Source: Fuerstiella sp.
GTDB taxonomy: Bacteria; Planctomycetota; Planctomycetia; Planctomycetales; Planctomycetaceae
Assembly: GCA_022447225.1 (NCBI GenBank)
Contig: JAKVAZ010000002.1
Location: 62,001 to 126,000, forward strand
DNA: 64,000 bases
Direction: 5' to 3'
Position 1 is the stretch's first letter. Each line of letters begins with the position of its first letter. The position numbers were made by a program, and so were the translations under genes. Shown here piece by piece: positions 46,178 through 54,675 of the stretch. The notes below the pieces were generated by a model. That model saw only the letters and a list, made by a program, of their open reading frames with translations. It was not told the DNA's origin and searched no databases.

Positions 46178-47626
46178 TCAGTGTGCAGGGGGCGGGCTGT
46201 TCTGAAATGCGCGACTTCGATAGAGGAAGTCAATGATGTTACCTTCGTGCGGCTGGAGCCAGTTGAGCTGGAGTGTTTTTACTTCCCCGATATTTAACCG
46301 ATCCACATTTCTGGCATCGAGCAGTTCGTCCATGAACGATTCATCTTCTGTAATCGCGGAACAGACGAGAGTGTAACCGCACTTTTTCAAAAACTGCTCC
46401 TGAGGACATTCGACCACGGATGCGAACGGAAACATATATTCCGTGTTCGCCATTGGATCATCCGGATCACTTACATGCAGCAGGGTTGGTCGAAGAAAAT
46501 CGCAGCGTTCACTGCACACCAGTCGATCACCATCACGGTACTGAGAAGTGACTTCCGTAACGGACGGGGACTCACAGCCCTCATCAATCTGGCTGTTCAT
46601 GGCTGCAGCTGCACCCGGCAGTGTGAACGCTGCAAGCCCGGATTCGGGATCATTCATTGGTCTGGGGGCGATAGGGCCGAGTCGCTGTGCGAGTGCCTCA
46701 GCAATTTTGTCCGCATGCCGCGACACCCAGATGCCGGAGCAGCTGATACAGCTGCGACCGCTGTTCACATAAATGCTGTCGAACATTAAATCGAGATATT
46801 TTTCCCATTCGTCTACTTTGTCATCACCCAGTACGATTTTGGAGAAGCCAGGGCCGTGAGCCTGAACCCGGGGGTTTCCGTGATACTGTTCGATAGTCGC
46901 AGTACCGCCAAAAATGACCGATCGTTCGCAGGATTCAAGAACCGCACCACCAAGCTCTGCCCCTTTGTCCTGACCACCCGGATAAAGGCAAAAGGCCTCT
47001 CGAGGAACGCCGGCTTGTGCGAACGCTTCATACATTCGATAGGGTGTCCATGGTTCCGCCGGTCCGGGTTTCATTACGAGTCCGATCTGCAGTGGAATCA
47101 CTGGTAACCAAAGTGTGTGTACACCGGGACTGTTGGACGGCAGTACCCAGCCCGAGGCGTTGCAGTTTGCCTGGTAGCTGACCATGACGCCGCGATCTTC
47201 TACACCGTATCCCTGCGTCAGAATGTCTAACGGCAGACCTCGAGTCAGGGCATCGAGGATTTGTCCCATGTTTTTAAGGACAAATGCGTTTTTCGTCATA
47301 TTGAATCGACACATGTGCTCCGGCAGTCCGGTAGTTGCCGACTGCATAGTGCAGAACTCGTCCGGCGACTGAGTTCCGTTTCCCAGCGGGAGGTCTGCTT
47401 CAACATAGAATTCTGCAGCCGCTTCGCACATTCGGACCAAATCATTCACCGAAAACGAACGCAGTATTTCACGCGCCTGACGTGACTTCCGCATATCCAT
47501 TTTGATGATGCCGCCGTTGGCTTCATGCACTTTGGCGAGGGTCTCACCGGTTTCAAAATGGACGACGTCCATTTGCTGCATGCTTTCATACGGCTTACCC
47601 CAGCGGATGACGGGAATTTCGATCAT
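46178..47626 (-). CDS. Aldehyde dehydrogenase superfamily protein, LuxC-like acyl reductase candidate
   Basis: The protein has about 482 residues from ATG 47626; the frame is open to 47818 but the extension is basic and unrelated. The NAD(P)-dependent aldehyde dehydrogenase fold is visible: the Rossmann segments GWVLPSNSPGVHTLWLPVIP and VIFGGTATIEQYHGNP, and the catalytic Cys in IYVNSGRSCISC (Cys293). The usual ELGG glutamate after the nucleotide site is missing (GFSKIVLGDD), as in acylating or acyl-CoA-reducing members rather than ordinary dehydrogenases. It is encoded 122 nt downstream of an acyl-adenylating, LuxE-like enzyme on the same strand, suggesting that a carboxylic acid is activated and then reduced to the aldehyde. 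The substrate is unknown. Confidence 0.8.
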   Translation of the reverse strand: MIEIPVIRWGKPYESMQQMDVVHFETGETLAKVHEANGGIIKMDMRKSRQAREILRSFSVNDLVRMCEAAAEFYVEADLPLGNGTQSPDEFCTMQSATTGLPEHMCRFNMTKNAFVLKNMGQILDALTRGLPLDILTQGYGVEDRGVMVSYQANCNASGWVLPSNSPGVHTLWLPVIPLQIGLVMKPGPAEPWTPYRMYEAFAQAGVPREAFCLYPGGQDKGAELGGAVLESCERSVIFGGTATIEQYHGNPRVQAHGPGFSKIVLGDDKVDEWEKYLDLMFDSIYVNSGRSCISCSGIWVSRHADKIAEALAQRLGPIAPRPMNDPESGLAAFTLPGAAAAMNSQIDEGCESPSVTEVTSQYRDGDRLVCSERCDFLRPTLLHVSDPDDPMANTEYMFPFASVVECPQEQFLKKCGYTLVCSAITEDESFMDELLDARNVDRLNIGEVKTLQLNWLQPHEGNIIDFLYRSRAFQNSPPPAH

Positions 47627-47748
47627 GTTCAGTTTTCTCTGGTATGTGGATTGTGCGACGGCGTGTTTCAGTGACCGATTGTCAGGTGACCCTGTTTGTG
47701 GCGATCTGGGAGGCCGGCGAAGACAGACGTTTCTTCCGGACTGTCGGC

Positions 47749-48840
47749 TCAGTACACGCCGACAGTCGTTGTTTTGGCAAATATGTGGTACGGCCGTACT
47801 CCGCTGACTCCATCCCACGGGTATTTTTCGTGCGGTTCTTCACGTTCACCTTCATCTCGCTCCAGAAAACCTGGAACAAACAGCTCTTTGGTCATGGTAT
47901 ACAGCTTCACACGGCCTGTCTGACCATAGTCGACCACTTTGGTGTGGTCGTCAAAATCAACCACCTCCACAACTGCCCGGGGCTGTGGAGCGTAATACGT
48001 GATCTTATAGTTGTCAGCCGGGTCAAACGGTTTTCCGCAGGCGAGTCCCATCAATGTGTTTCCGTATGTCGGAGTGATGTACACATTGGGGCCAAGCAGC
48101 TCTTCGCAGGCAAAGCGATACCACTGCGGAGTAAATTCTGTTCCGCCGCAGAAGATGCCTGTGATGCCCGCTTCTTCAATACTGCTGCCTTCATCCAGTA
48201 ATCTCATTGCCAAAGCTTCCAGAAGCTTCGGTGTGGTGAACATACACTGGATGTCATTGTCTGCTCCCAGGACAGCCATTGCCTGATCAATTACGTGGCT
48301 GCTGTATTCCTGAGCTTCCGCAACCTTTCCCTTCTTCAGCAGCTTGACGACCCATCGCGGATCCAGGTCCACACAAAAGCAAATGCCGCCGCGATGCTGA
48401 GCAAGATGTTCAACGGAGAGTCTCAAACGCCGAGGGCCGGACGGACCAAGCATGAGCCAGTTGGCTCCGCGTGGAAAGGATTCGTCGGGAATGGTATCGC
48501 TAAAAATTTCGTAGTCCGTCCAGTGATCTTCCACGACCACTCGGGATTTGGGTATGCCGGTTGTTCCGCCGGTCTCAAACACATAGATAGGTTTGTCCTG
48601 AAGCGGCTGAGGTAACCAGCGACGCATTGGTCCGCCGCGCAGCCAGTCATCCTCGAACAGCGGAAATTTCCTGAGATCCTGGAAACTGTTCACATCTGTG
48701 AGCGGGTCAAAATCGAATTCTTGCTTCTTTTTCAGCCAGAACTCGCTGCCGGTATCTTCACCGAAATGCCATTGAACGGTTTCTCTTGTGTGCTGGTCAA
48801 GTGCTTCACGGTGACTGGCTGCCACAGTACTCAGGTCCAC
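47749..48840 (-). CDS. Acyl-adenylating enzyme, LuxE / phenylacetate-CoA ligase-like
   Basis: This 363-residue member of the ANL adenylating superfamily has the phosphate loop ETGGTTGIPKS (89-99) and later motifs FCGGTEFTPQWYRFACEE and ITPTYGNTLMG. It ends without the usual C-terminal CoA-ligase domain, similar to LuxE acyl-protein synthetases, which form an acyl-AMP and pass the acyl group to a partner reductase. The gene order, with the LuxC-like reductase downstream, resembles luxEC without luciferase or transferase genes. The upstream 730 bp contain a two-stem hairpin at 48909-48950. Function is inferred from fold and neighbour; the acid substrate cannot be told. Confidence 0.78.
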   Translation of the reverse strand: MDLSTVAASHREALDQHTRETVQWHFGEDTGSEFWLKKKQEFDFDPLTDVNSFQDLRKFPLFEDDWLRGGPMRRWLPQPLQDKPIYVFETGGTTGIPKSRVVVEDHWTDYEIFSDTIPDESFPRGANWLMLGPSGPRRLRLSVEHLAQHRGGICFCVDLDPRWVVKLLKKGKVAEAQEYSSHVIDQAMAVLGADNDIQCMFTTPKLLEALAMRLLDEGSSIEEAGITGIFCGGTEFTPQWYRFACEELLGPNVYITPTYGNTLMGLACGKPFDPADNYKITYYAPQPRAVVEVVDFDDHTKVVDYGQTGRVKLYTMTKELFVPGFLERDEGEREEPHEKYPWDGVSGVRPYHIFAKTTTVGVY

Positions 48841-49570
48841 GGTGGCTCTTTCTGATGATCAATGGAGTGTGTTTAAAATACTCAGATCGATTCTGAGTAA
48901 CTCTGTATCGTGCGATCAGCACCTCCTGCATGAGGTGCAGCTGTCGCACGACAACGACTGCTGTAGATTTCACAGCCACTCTGACATACTAGAATTGTCG
49001 AATCAATTTTCCAGCCAGCACAGCCGGCATCGCGCCAGGGAAGCGGATTCGAGTCTCCGGGGGGTGGATTTGTGACGCAAATTCAAATCACAGGATTCCC
49101 GGCAGGCGAAACGGCAGCAAACGGGCGTGCTGACAGGCAGGAACTGTTTAGTGTCAGTCCGATCTGATGCTGATCGCGGATGTGTCAGTTGATTCGGACG
49201 AATTGGGAAAAAACAGGTCCGCCGACTGTACCAAATCCAGCTTCACGCTTTGATCCTTGTCGGTGAAGGTGTTCGCTGTCCCGATGGGACCGAACCTGTG
49301 CTGCGGAGAAATTGGACGCTCCGACCGACAATATTCGTTAAAGCGGAACTGTTGACGCTCCGACCGGACTTCTTTTCAGCAGTAGATTCGGCACAGTTTG
49401 TTTGCAGGAATCCGTGCCGATGCGTCATCCGAATTAGTGATTTTACATCCAAAAGACCGCCCATACTCAGCCCGGTGGCTGTGCTGTTCAGCCTGACCGG
49501 TGTTCCGGTTCACTTATCTTGGTGGTAAATCAATGAAACTGGTGACAGATTCAACTGCTGCCGTATGGTG
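48841..49570. other. 730-bp stretch without a gene, upstream of the LuxE-like gene
   Basis: No coding region was found. A hairpin structure lies at 48909-48950. A short sequence, TTGGACGCTCCGACCG, recurs as GTTGACGCTCCGACCG near 49313-49363. The stretch should hold the promoter of the LuxE-LuxC pair on the minus strand and the 3' end of folD. Confidence 0.4.
48909..48950. promoter_or_regulatory. Two-stem hairpin upstream of the LuxE-like gene
   Basis: An outer 7-bp inverted repeat (CGTGCGA at 48909-48915, TCGCACG at 48944-48950) encloses an inner one (GCACCTC at 48919-48925, GAGGTGC at 48932-48938), with small internal loops. It lies 70-110 nt before the LuxE-like start on the minus strand. 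It could be an operator or a leader-RNA structure. No known riboswitch is recognised. Confidence 0.35.
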
Positions 49571-50428
49571 TCAGCGGGTCTGCTGGCGGGCTGCCGTCAG
49601 CGTATTTCGCAGCAGCATGGCGATGGTCATTGGCCCAACTCCACCAGGAACCGGAGTAATCGCTGATGCCGTTTTTGAGGCCGATTCAAACTGGACGTCG
49701 CCGACCAGAAGATCATTCACGCGGTTAATACCCACATCGATTACCACCGCCCCCGGCCTGATCATGTCGCTCGTGACGAATTCGGGAATGCCCACTGCAG
49801 CAATCAGAATATCTGCCTGACTGGTGACTGCGGCAATGTCTTTCGTACGGCTGTGACAGGTCGTGACAGTTGCGTCAGCACCGCGCTGAATCAGCAGTGC
49901 TCCCATCGGTTTCCCGACAATATCGCTCCGCCCGATGATCACGGCATGTGCCCCCGCGGTCTCGACACGTTCATATTCAAGCATTCTTATAATTCCGTGA
50001 GGTGTGCAGGGCAGGAATCTCGGCCGGCCCTGCAGCATCAGTCCCACATTCTCCGGATGGAATCCGTCTACATCTTTAGCAGGTAGTATGGCATCCAATA
50101 CGGGGACAGCATCCAGGTGGTCGGGTAATGGCAGCTGAACCAGAATTCCGTGGACATCGGCATGCTCATTCAGTTGCTCTATAAGCTGCTGTAACTGCGA
50201 CTGCGTCGTTTCCTGCGGCAACCGGTGGAGTGTGCTTTTCAGTCCGCATTTCCGGCAGGCCCGTTCTTTATTGCGTACATAAACCTGACTCGCAGGATCA
50301 TCTCCCACGAGGACTGCTGCGAGTTGTGGGATGATTCCGGTCTGTCCGGAGAACTCAGCAGCATCAGCGGCAATCGCGGATCTTTCGACTGACGAGATTT
50401 GTTTTCCATCAATAATTCGTGCCGGCAT
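49571..50428 (-). CDS. folD: Bifunctional methylenetetrahydrofolate dehydrogenase/cyclohydrolase
   Basis: FolD interconverts methylene-, methenyl- and formyl-tetrahydrofolate using NADP. The catalytic YxxxK occurs as YVRNK, followed by HGILVQLPLPDH, the AKDVDGFHPENVG block and the dinucleotide-binding VIIGRSDIVGKPMGALL. The C-terminal PVPGGVGPMTIAMLL signature is present. The length of 285 residues is standard. It is divergent from recO with 354 bp between and is probably monocistronic. It supplies one-carbon units used by panB and others. Confidence 0.96.
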   Translation of the reverse strand: MPARIIDGKQISSVERSAIAADAAEFSGQTGIIPQLAAVLVGDDPASQVYVRNKERACRKCGLKSTLHRLPQETTQSQLQQLIEQLNEHADVHGILVQLPLPDHLDAVPVLDAILPAKDVDGFHPENVGLMLQGRPRFLPCTPHGIIRMLEYERVETAGAHAVIIGRSDIVGKPMGALLIQRGADATVTTCHSRTKDIAAVTSQADILIAAVGIPEFVTSDMIRPGAVVIDVGINRVNDLLVGDVQFESASKTASAITPVPGGVGPMTIAMLLRNTLTAARQQTR

Positions 50429-50782
50429 GATCAGGGTCCACGATCATCGATTGATCAGTTTGAGAGTAATGAGAACGAAACCGGGATTGATGACAACCAC
50501 GAGATTTACCGGAACAGGCCGGCCCGGTGTCTGAATTTTGGTCAGAAGAATGTGGCAGTTTGTTCCAAAACGCGGTAAAGATTGTACAGGCAAGGCATTT
50601 GGAGCCTTCAGGACCTTCTGCCTGGCAGGCACCTAGAGTCCAGGACGGTGTTCTCCTGATTTTCACGGTGGATTACAATTGCGGGAATCACCCGATCAGA
50701 CAGAAACACCTCAAAATACGTCAAAATAGGTTTTGGAACTGTTTGTCAGACTGTCAGACGATGTCCAGCCGGGGAAAACTGC
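50429..50782. other. 354 bp between the divergent folD and recO genes
   Basis: The region should carry both promoters. Short overlapping frames occur but no gene or clear regulatory hairpin was recognised. Confidence 0.35.
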
Positions 50783-51550
50783 GTGTCACTGGAAAAAGCA
50801 GAGGCTCTGGTTATCCGGCAGGCGGACTTCAGCGAAACCAGCCGAGTTATCACGCTGTTCAGCAAAGAATTCGGAAAATTCTCAGTGCTTGCGAAAGGTG
50901 TCAAAAGACTCAAAGGGCCTTTTGATGCTGGTATTGACCTGCTTTCCAGGTCTCGCGTAGTCTTCATCCGCAAGTCCTCCGGCAGCCTGGACCTCCTCAC
51001 CGAGGCCCGATTGGTTTCTCGTTTTGTGCCTCCGGGGTCGAACATCGACTCCCTTTACGGTGGCTATTACGTGGCTGATCTGCTTGAAGGGCTCACCGAA
51101 GAATATGATCCTGAGCCTGAGATCTACAACCTGGCAACGGACACGCTCACGAAACTCATGGCGACCGAACATCACTCACTGACATCGGTTGTCGAATTTG
51201 AACTGGGAATACTGCGAATTTCCGGGCTACTTGGCAGTTTGACGGAATGCATCGTCTGTGGGTCATCCGTCATGCAGTCCGGTCAGCTGTCATCCAAAAA
51301 TTTCGCTCACTGGATCAGCCAGGGAGGACTGTTGTGTGCCGATTGTCGACGACCGGAGTTTTCGGGGCGTTCGATTTCAGCCGGGTCCGTTGCTGCACTT
51401 CGCCAGTTGAGTTCCGGTGACTCGCAATTGTCCGGACGTCTACGCCTCACAAAACAGCAGATTATTGAGTGTCATCATTTTGCGGTGTCAACAATTACAA
51501 GCATCCTGGGACGTCGTCCGTCGACGCTGCGTTATCTGGATGGTGTCTGA
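50783..51550 (+). CDS. recO: DNA repair protein RecO
   Basis: RecO helps load RecA on gapped DNA with RecR and anneals single strands. The N-terminal OB fold is visible (EALVIRQADFSETSRVITLF, GKFSVLAKGVKRLKGPFDAG). A four-cysteine zinc motif appears as CIVC at about residue 151 and CADC at about residue 184. The length of 255 residues is typical. The start is a GTG at 50783, directly before the family N terminus. The BamD-like lipoprotein gene follows on the same strand with a 45-nt gap. Confidence 0.9.
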   Translation: MSLEKAEALVIRQADFSETSRVITLFSKEFGKFSVLAKGVKRLKGPFDAGIDLLSRSRVVFIRKSSGSLDLLTEARLVSRFVPPGSNIDSLYGGYYVADLLEGLTEEYDPEPEIYNLATDTLTKLMATEHHSLTSVVEFELGILRISGLLGSLTECIVCGSSVMQSGQLSSKNFAHWISQGGLLCADCRRPEFSGRSISAGSVAALRQLSSGDSQLSGRLRLTKQQIIECHHFAVSTITSILGRRPSTLRYLDGV

Positions 51551-51595
51551 CCTGTTGAACGATGTGCAGACGCACAAAGAAGAACGGTCCAGAGC

Positions 51596-52942
51596 ATGAA
51601 GCCTGTTTGCCGAATGGAATCGGCTGCGAAACGAATCCTCCGAGCTCGAGGTATATGGCAGCGCCGTTTTTTGTCATTCGTTTGGGTGGCTGCCGTCGGT
51701 TTCTGGAGCCTGACGGTTGTCGGTTGTCAGACGATGGCCGGTCAGAAAGAAGGCGGGGTCTTTGCATCGGCGACCGCACCGGTGGTGAAAGCTGTCAGGA
51801 ATCTTTGGAACGGTAGTGGCGACGATCGGGATAACAGCGCACTGGCCCGGGGAAGCAGGTTCAGTGAAGAAGGTCGCCAAAGTGTTCAGCAAACAAAGCA
51901 ACTGTTCGACAGTGGAGACTATGAGGGCGCCGCAAAGCAGTACGGGAAGCTTGCAGAGAAATACAAGGGAACATCTGCCGGTGAAGAAGCTCAGTTTCGG
52001 ATGGCCGAGTCATGGTATGCACTGGAGCGGTATCCGGTGGCACAGGACGGCTATGACCAGTTGTTTGTTGACTATCCGTCCACGCGATTTGTTCAGACGG
52101 CAACGAAACGGATGTATCGGATTGCTCAGGTTTGGCTCGATCTGGCAGATCCTTTAAATCGAAGCAGGATTCGAACTGTCAGTGCCGTCGAAGTTGAATA
52201 CGAACATCCAAACGATGCACCGCCTGTTCCGACCGCGCCATCCCTCAAATATCGAATTCTGCCCAATTTTGCAGACAGGAGTCGACCGGTCTTTGACACA
52301 CAGGGCCGTGCACTCAAAGCACTGAAGGGTATCTGGCTGAATGATCCGACCGGCCCACTGGCCGACGATGCCCTGTTCGCGACAGCCTCGTATTATCTTC
52401 GCCGGGAGGACTATGTTGAGGCAGATCGTTATTTCAACATTCTGCGTGACGAATATCCGGACAGTCCGCATATTAAGGATGCATTTCTGCTTGGGTCGCA
52501 TGTGAGGCTGATGTCGTACCAGGGTCCTTCCTATGACGGAACGTCGCTGGAAGGTGCCGGTCGGCTGACTGCACAGTCCCTGAAAATGTTTCCAGGTTCT
52601 TCCGAGCGTGCTCAACTGCGCAAGGATCTGCAAAAGATACATTTGCTGAAGGCTCAGCGCATCTGGGACCGTATTCAGTACTATGAAAAGAAAAATAACA
52701 GTGACCGAGCTGTGGGACTGACATGTGTGCAATTGATGAATGAGTTTCCCAATACACAGTTCGCCGATATGGCACGGGACAAATTGGCTACTCTGGATCG
52801 GAATGAACTCCAGGTTCTGCCGGGATTCGACAGAATTCTGGAGTCCCTCTCACCGGCACCGTTACCTGCCGAACGTCTCAATGGTCAGGTGAAGTCTGTG
52901 GGAGCAACTGCGGACGAGACTGCCGGAAGCGGCCAACTCTGA
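51596..52942 (+). CDS. BamD-like outer-membrane lipoprotein with TPR repeats
   Basis: The N terminus is a lipoprotein signal with lipobox TVVGC (Cys44), preceded by a long basic n-region. TPR-like repeats follow: FDSGDYEGAAKQYGKLAEKY with EAQFRMAESWYALERYPVAQ, then DDALFATASYYLRREDYVEA and a last pair near the C terminus. This is the BamD/YfiO arrangement, where BamD helps insert beta-barrel proteins in the outer membrane. At 448 residues it is longer than E. coli BamD (about 245), as in other planctomycetes. The start of lptE overlaps its stop codon (TGATG at 52940), so the two envelope-assembly lipoproteins are coupled. Confidence 0.8.
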   Translation: MKPVCRMESAAKRILRARGIWQRRFLSFVWVAAVGFWSLTVVGCQTMAGQKEGGVFASATAPVVKAVRNLWNGSGDDRDNSALARGSRFSEEGRQSVQQTKQLFDSGDYEGAAKQYGKLAEKYKGTSAGEEAQFRMAESWYALERYPVAQDGYDQLFVDYPSTRFVQTATKRMYRIAQVWLDLADPLNRSRIRTVSAVEVEYEHPNDAPPVPTAPSLKYRILPNFADRSRPVFDTQGRALKALKGIWLNDPTGPLADDALFATASYYLRREDYVEADRYFNILRDEYPDSPHIKDAFLLGSHVRLMSYQGPSYDGTSLEGAGRLTAQSLKMFPGSSERAQLRKDLQKIHLLKAQRIWDRIQYYEKKNNSDRAVGLTCVQLMNEFPNTQFADMARDKLATLDRNELQVLPGFDRILESLSPAPLPAERLNGQVKSVGATADETAGSGQL

Positions 52943-53484
52943 TGGAACTCCGACAGGTGCAGAAAATGACGCACCGAAGACAGACCGGTACGGTACTGCT
53001 GCTGATGGTTGCGGTCAGTGGCTGTGGTTATACATTCGGGCCGCAGCCGGTCCGAGGCGTACGGACCGTACATGTTCCCGTTGTTCAGACGGATTCCTTT
53101 CGTCGTAATCTTGACTATCTGCTGACGGAAGCTGTGCAGGCTGAAATTCGTACCCGTACAGTGTACCGCCTCGAAGAAGAACATGTCGCGGACACGATTC
53201 TCAACTTAAAAATTGTTGATTACCGTAAGGACCTGCTGAGTGAAACTCGGTTTGATGATGCGCGTGAGTTGCAGCTGACTCTGGGGGCGCAGATTTCGTG
53301 GATCGATCGTCGTAACGGTCGTGTATTACAGGAACGCATCTTTCCCATTAGTCAAGACCTGGCGCAGCGTGCAACGGACGTGAGCTTTGCTCCGGAACTG
53401 GGACATTCCATGGCAACTGCCCAGCAAAAGGCTGCCGAACGAATGGCGGCTCAAATCGTGGACATCATGGAATTGCCGTGGTGA
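52942..53484 (+). CDS. lptE: LptE family LPS-assembly lipoprotein
   Basis: LptE is the lipoprotein plug of the LptD translocon that places LPS in the outer leaflet. The protein has a signal with lipobox VSGCGY, followed by the family pattern YTFGPQPVRGVRTVHVPVVQ, and residues with mixed alpha/beta character up to 180. The ATG overlaps the upstream stop codon; an internal ATG at 52966 would give a shorter signal and is also possible. Its pairing with the BamD-like gene suggests a functional outer membrane with LPS-type lipid export, consistent with the diderm view of planctomycetes. Confidence 0.82.
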   Translation: MELRQVQKMTHRRQTGTVLLLMVAVSGCGYTFGPQPVRGVRTVHVPVVQTDSFRRNLDYLLTEAVQAEIRTRTVYRLEEEHVADTILNLKIVDYRKDLLSETRFDDARELQLTLGAQISWIDRRNGRVLQERIFPISQDLAQRATDVSFAPELGHSMATAQQKAAERMAAQIVDIMELPW

Positions 53485-54293
53485 TCGGCTTAGTGGGTCT
53501 GCTGACGAAACCTGCAGGTGTTGTTTGACTGCAGTCCCAGGCCACACGGCTGCCCATTCACCAGGTCCTGACTGATCTCACGGGATTTGAATTGAGCTGC
53601 TGAGTATCCTGCGTGGTCGGAAGTCCCGTCTGCCGTTTCTTCAGCAACTGGGCGTGAGTTTGTGCAGCAGCATCCGGACGCATCGGTCCCTTGATGTTAA
53701 TCGATGATCCGACAGATCGAGTGTCTGATTGATACGCCGTTCGCGCGTGCCCTGGAGATACATCAGGAATCGGGTACCAGGCGTGAGACACACGGAAACA
53801 ATGGATTTGGCCAACTGTGTCTGGTTGCTCTTCGGCCTTTGGAAACCGGTGTTCGTTTTTTGTTGCGATCCTGCAGAACGGCTGAGATACTCACATCAGA
53901 CAATCTGACCGTCACACTTCGGCTGTATGGGTGGGTTGATCAGCCATGGGCCACATTCATAGATGAATGAGCAGTCGGCGGAATTCTGCACGACACGATG
54001 ACGCTGTGGATTGGGGAATTTGGTCGGATTCCTGTCATCAACGCAAATGGCGGGTGGGATCATTTTCCTGGTATCACATCGGCTGCAATCGGTGGTGCGA
54101 GGCGGCAGATTCATCCGCAGGACGACAGGATCCGGACCTGAAATTGACGGCGAATCAGTCACTGACCCGATTTGTTTGCGATGATTCTGTTTCAGCGTTG
54201 GTGTAGATCCCGCCAAAGAATTCACGACCATATCTGGTAGTCCGGCAGCAGCGCCGGATTCCGGGGTTGTCCATTGTGGCTCCGCTGTAAATC

Positions 54294-54411
54294 CTGCCCG
54301 TCCCGGGTGTAAAGGGAATCAACACCGTTATCTCCGTTTTGGTCAATCCGTCTCAAAGAGTCCGTTTTTTTTCTGTTGAAGCAGCCGGACAAAGTCCTTG
54401 TTGCGTTCCGC
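54294..54411 (-). pseudogene. Possible frameshifted remnant of an EF-hand protein
   Basis: On the minus strand one frame reads NKDFVRLLQQKKNGLFETD and then stops. A neighbouring frame continues with RRIDQNGDNGVDSLYTRDGQ, where DQNGDNGVD fits an EF-hand calcium loop (DxNxDG). The two pieces in different frames suggest a frameshifted relic. The match is short, so this is tentative. Confidence 0.3.
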
Positions 54412-54470
54412 ACGGGGCAGCCGTCCGGATCGGAATTCAAAACGATCTCACTTCGATGAGAGGGTTCGGA

Positions 54471-54498
54471 GCTCCTGTGAAGAAGGCTTCACAGGAGC
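54471..54498. promoter_or_regulatory. 12-bp perfect hairpin upstream of the SGNH/propeller gene
   Basis: GCTCCTGTGAAG (54471-54482) and CTTCACAGGAGC (54487-54498) form a perfect inverted repeat with a 4-nt loop, about 180 nt before the start of the next plus-strand gene. There is no T tract. It may be an operator or a terminator without the U run. Confidence 0.45.
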
Positions 54499-54675
54499 GA
54501 TCGTTGGAGAGCCTCAGGCAGCGAACACCAGTCATGTCTGGTATTTGCTGGCAATTTCTGACTTCGTACGAGACACTTGGTATCCGTAGTAGACCTGATC
54601 GGACCGAGCCTCAGGTGTTCGGTTTATCAATTGCTTACACTGTTTGTTTGTGTTGAAACGGGATCGAATTATCCA

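Larger units (their letters stand above)
53485..54675. other. 1.2-kb stretch with no intact gene and traces of decayed coding sequence
   Basis: Open frames are short and overlap in opposite strands. On the minus strand at 54294-54411 two frames carry pieces of what looks like one EF-hand-like protein. A 12-bp perfect hairpin lies at 54471-54498. The upstream end of the SGNH gene frame reaches 54577, but that part is not coding-like. This stretch looks like a degraded gene region. Confidence 0.45.
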
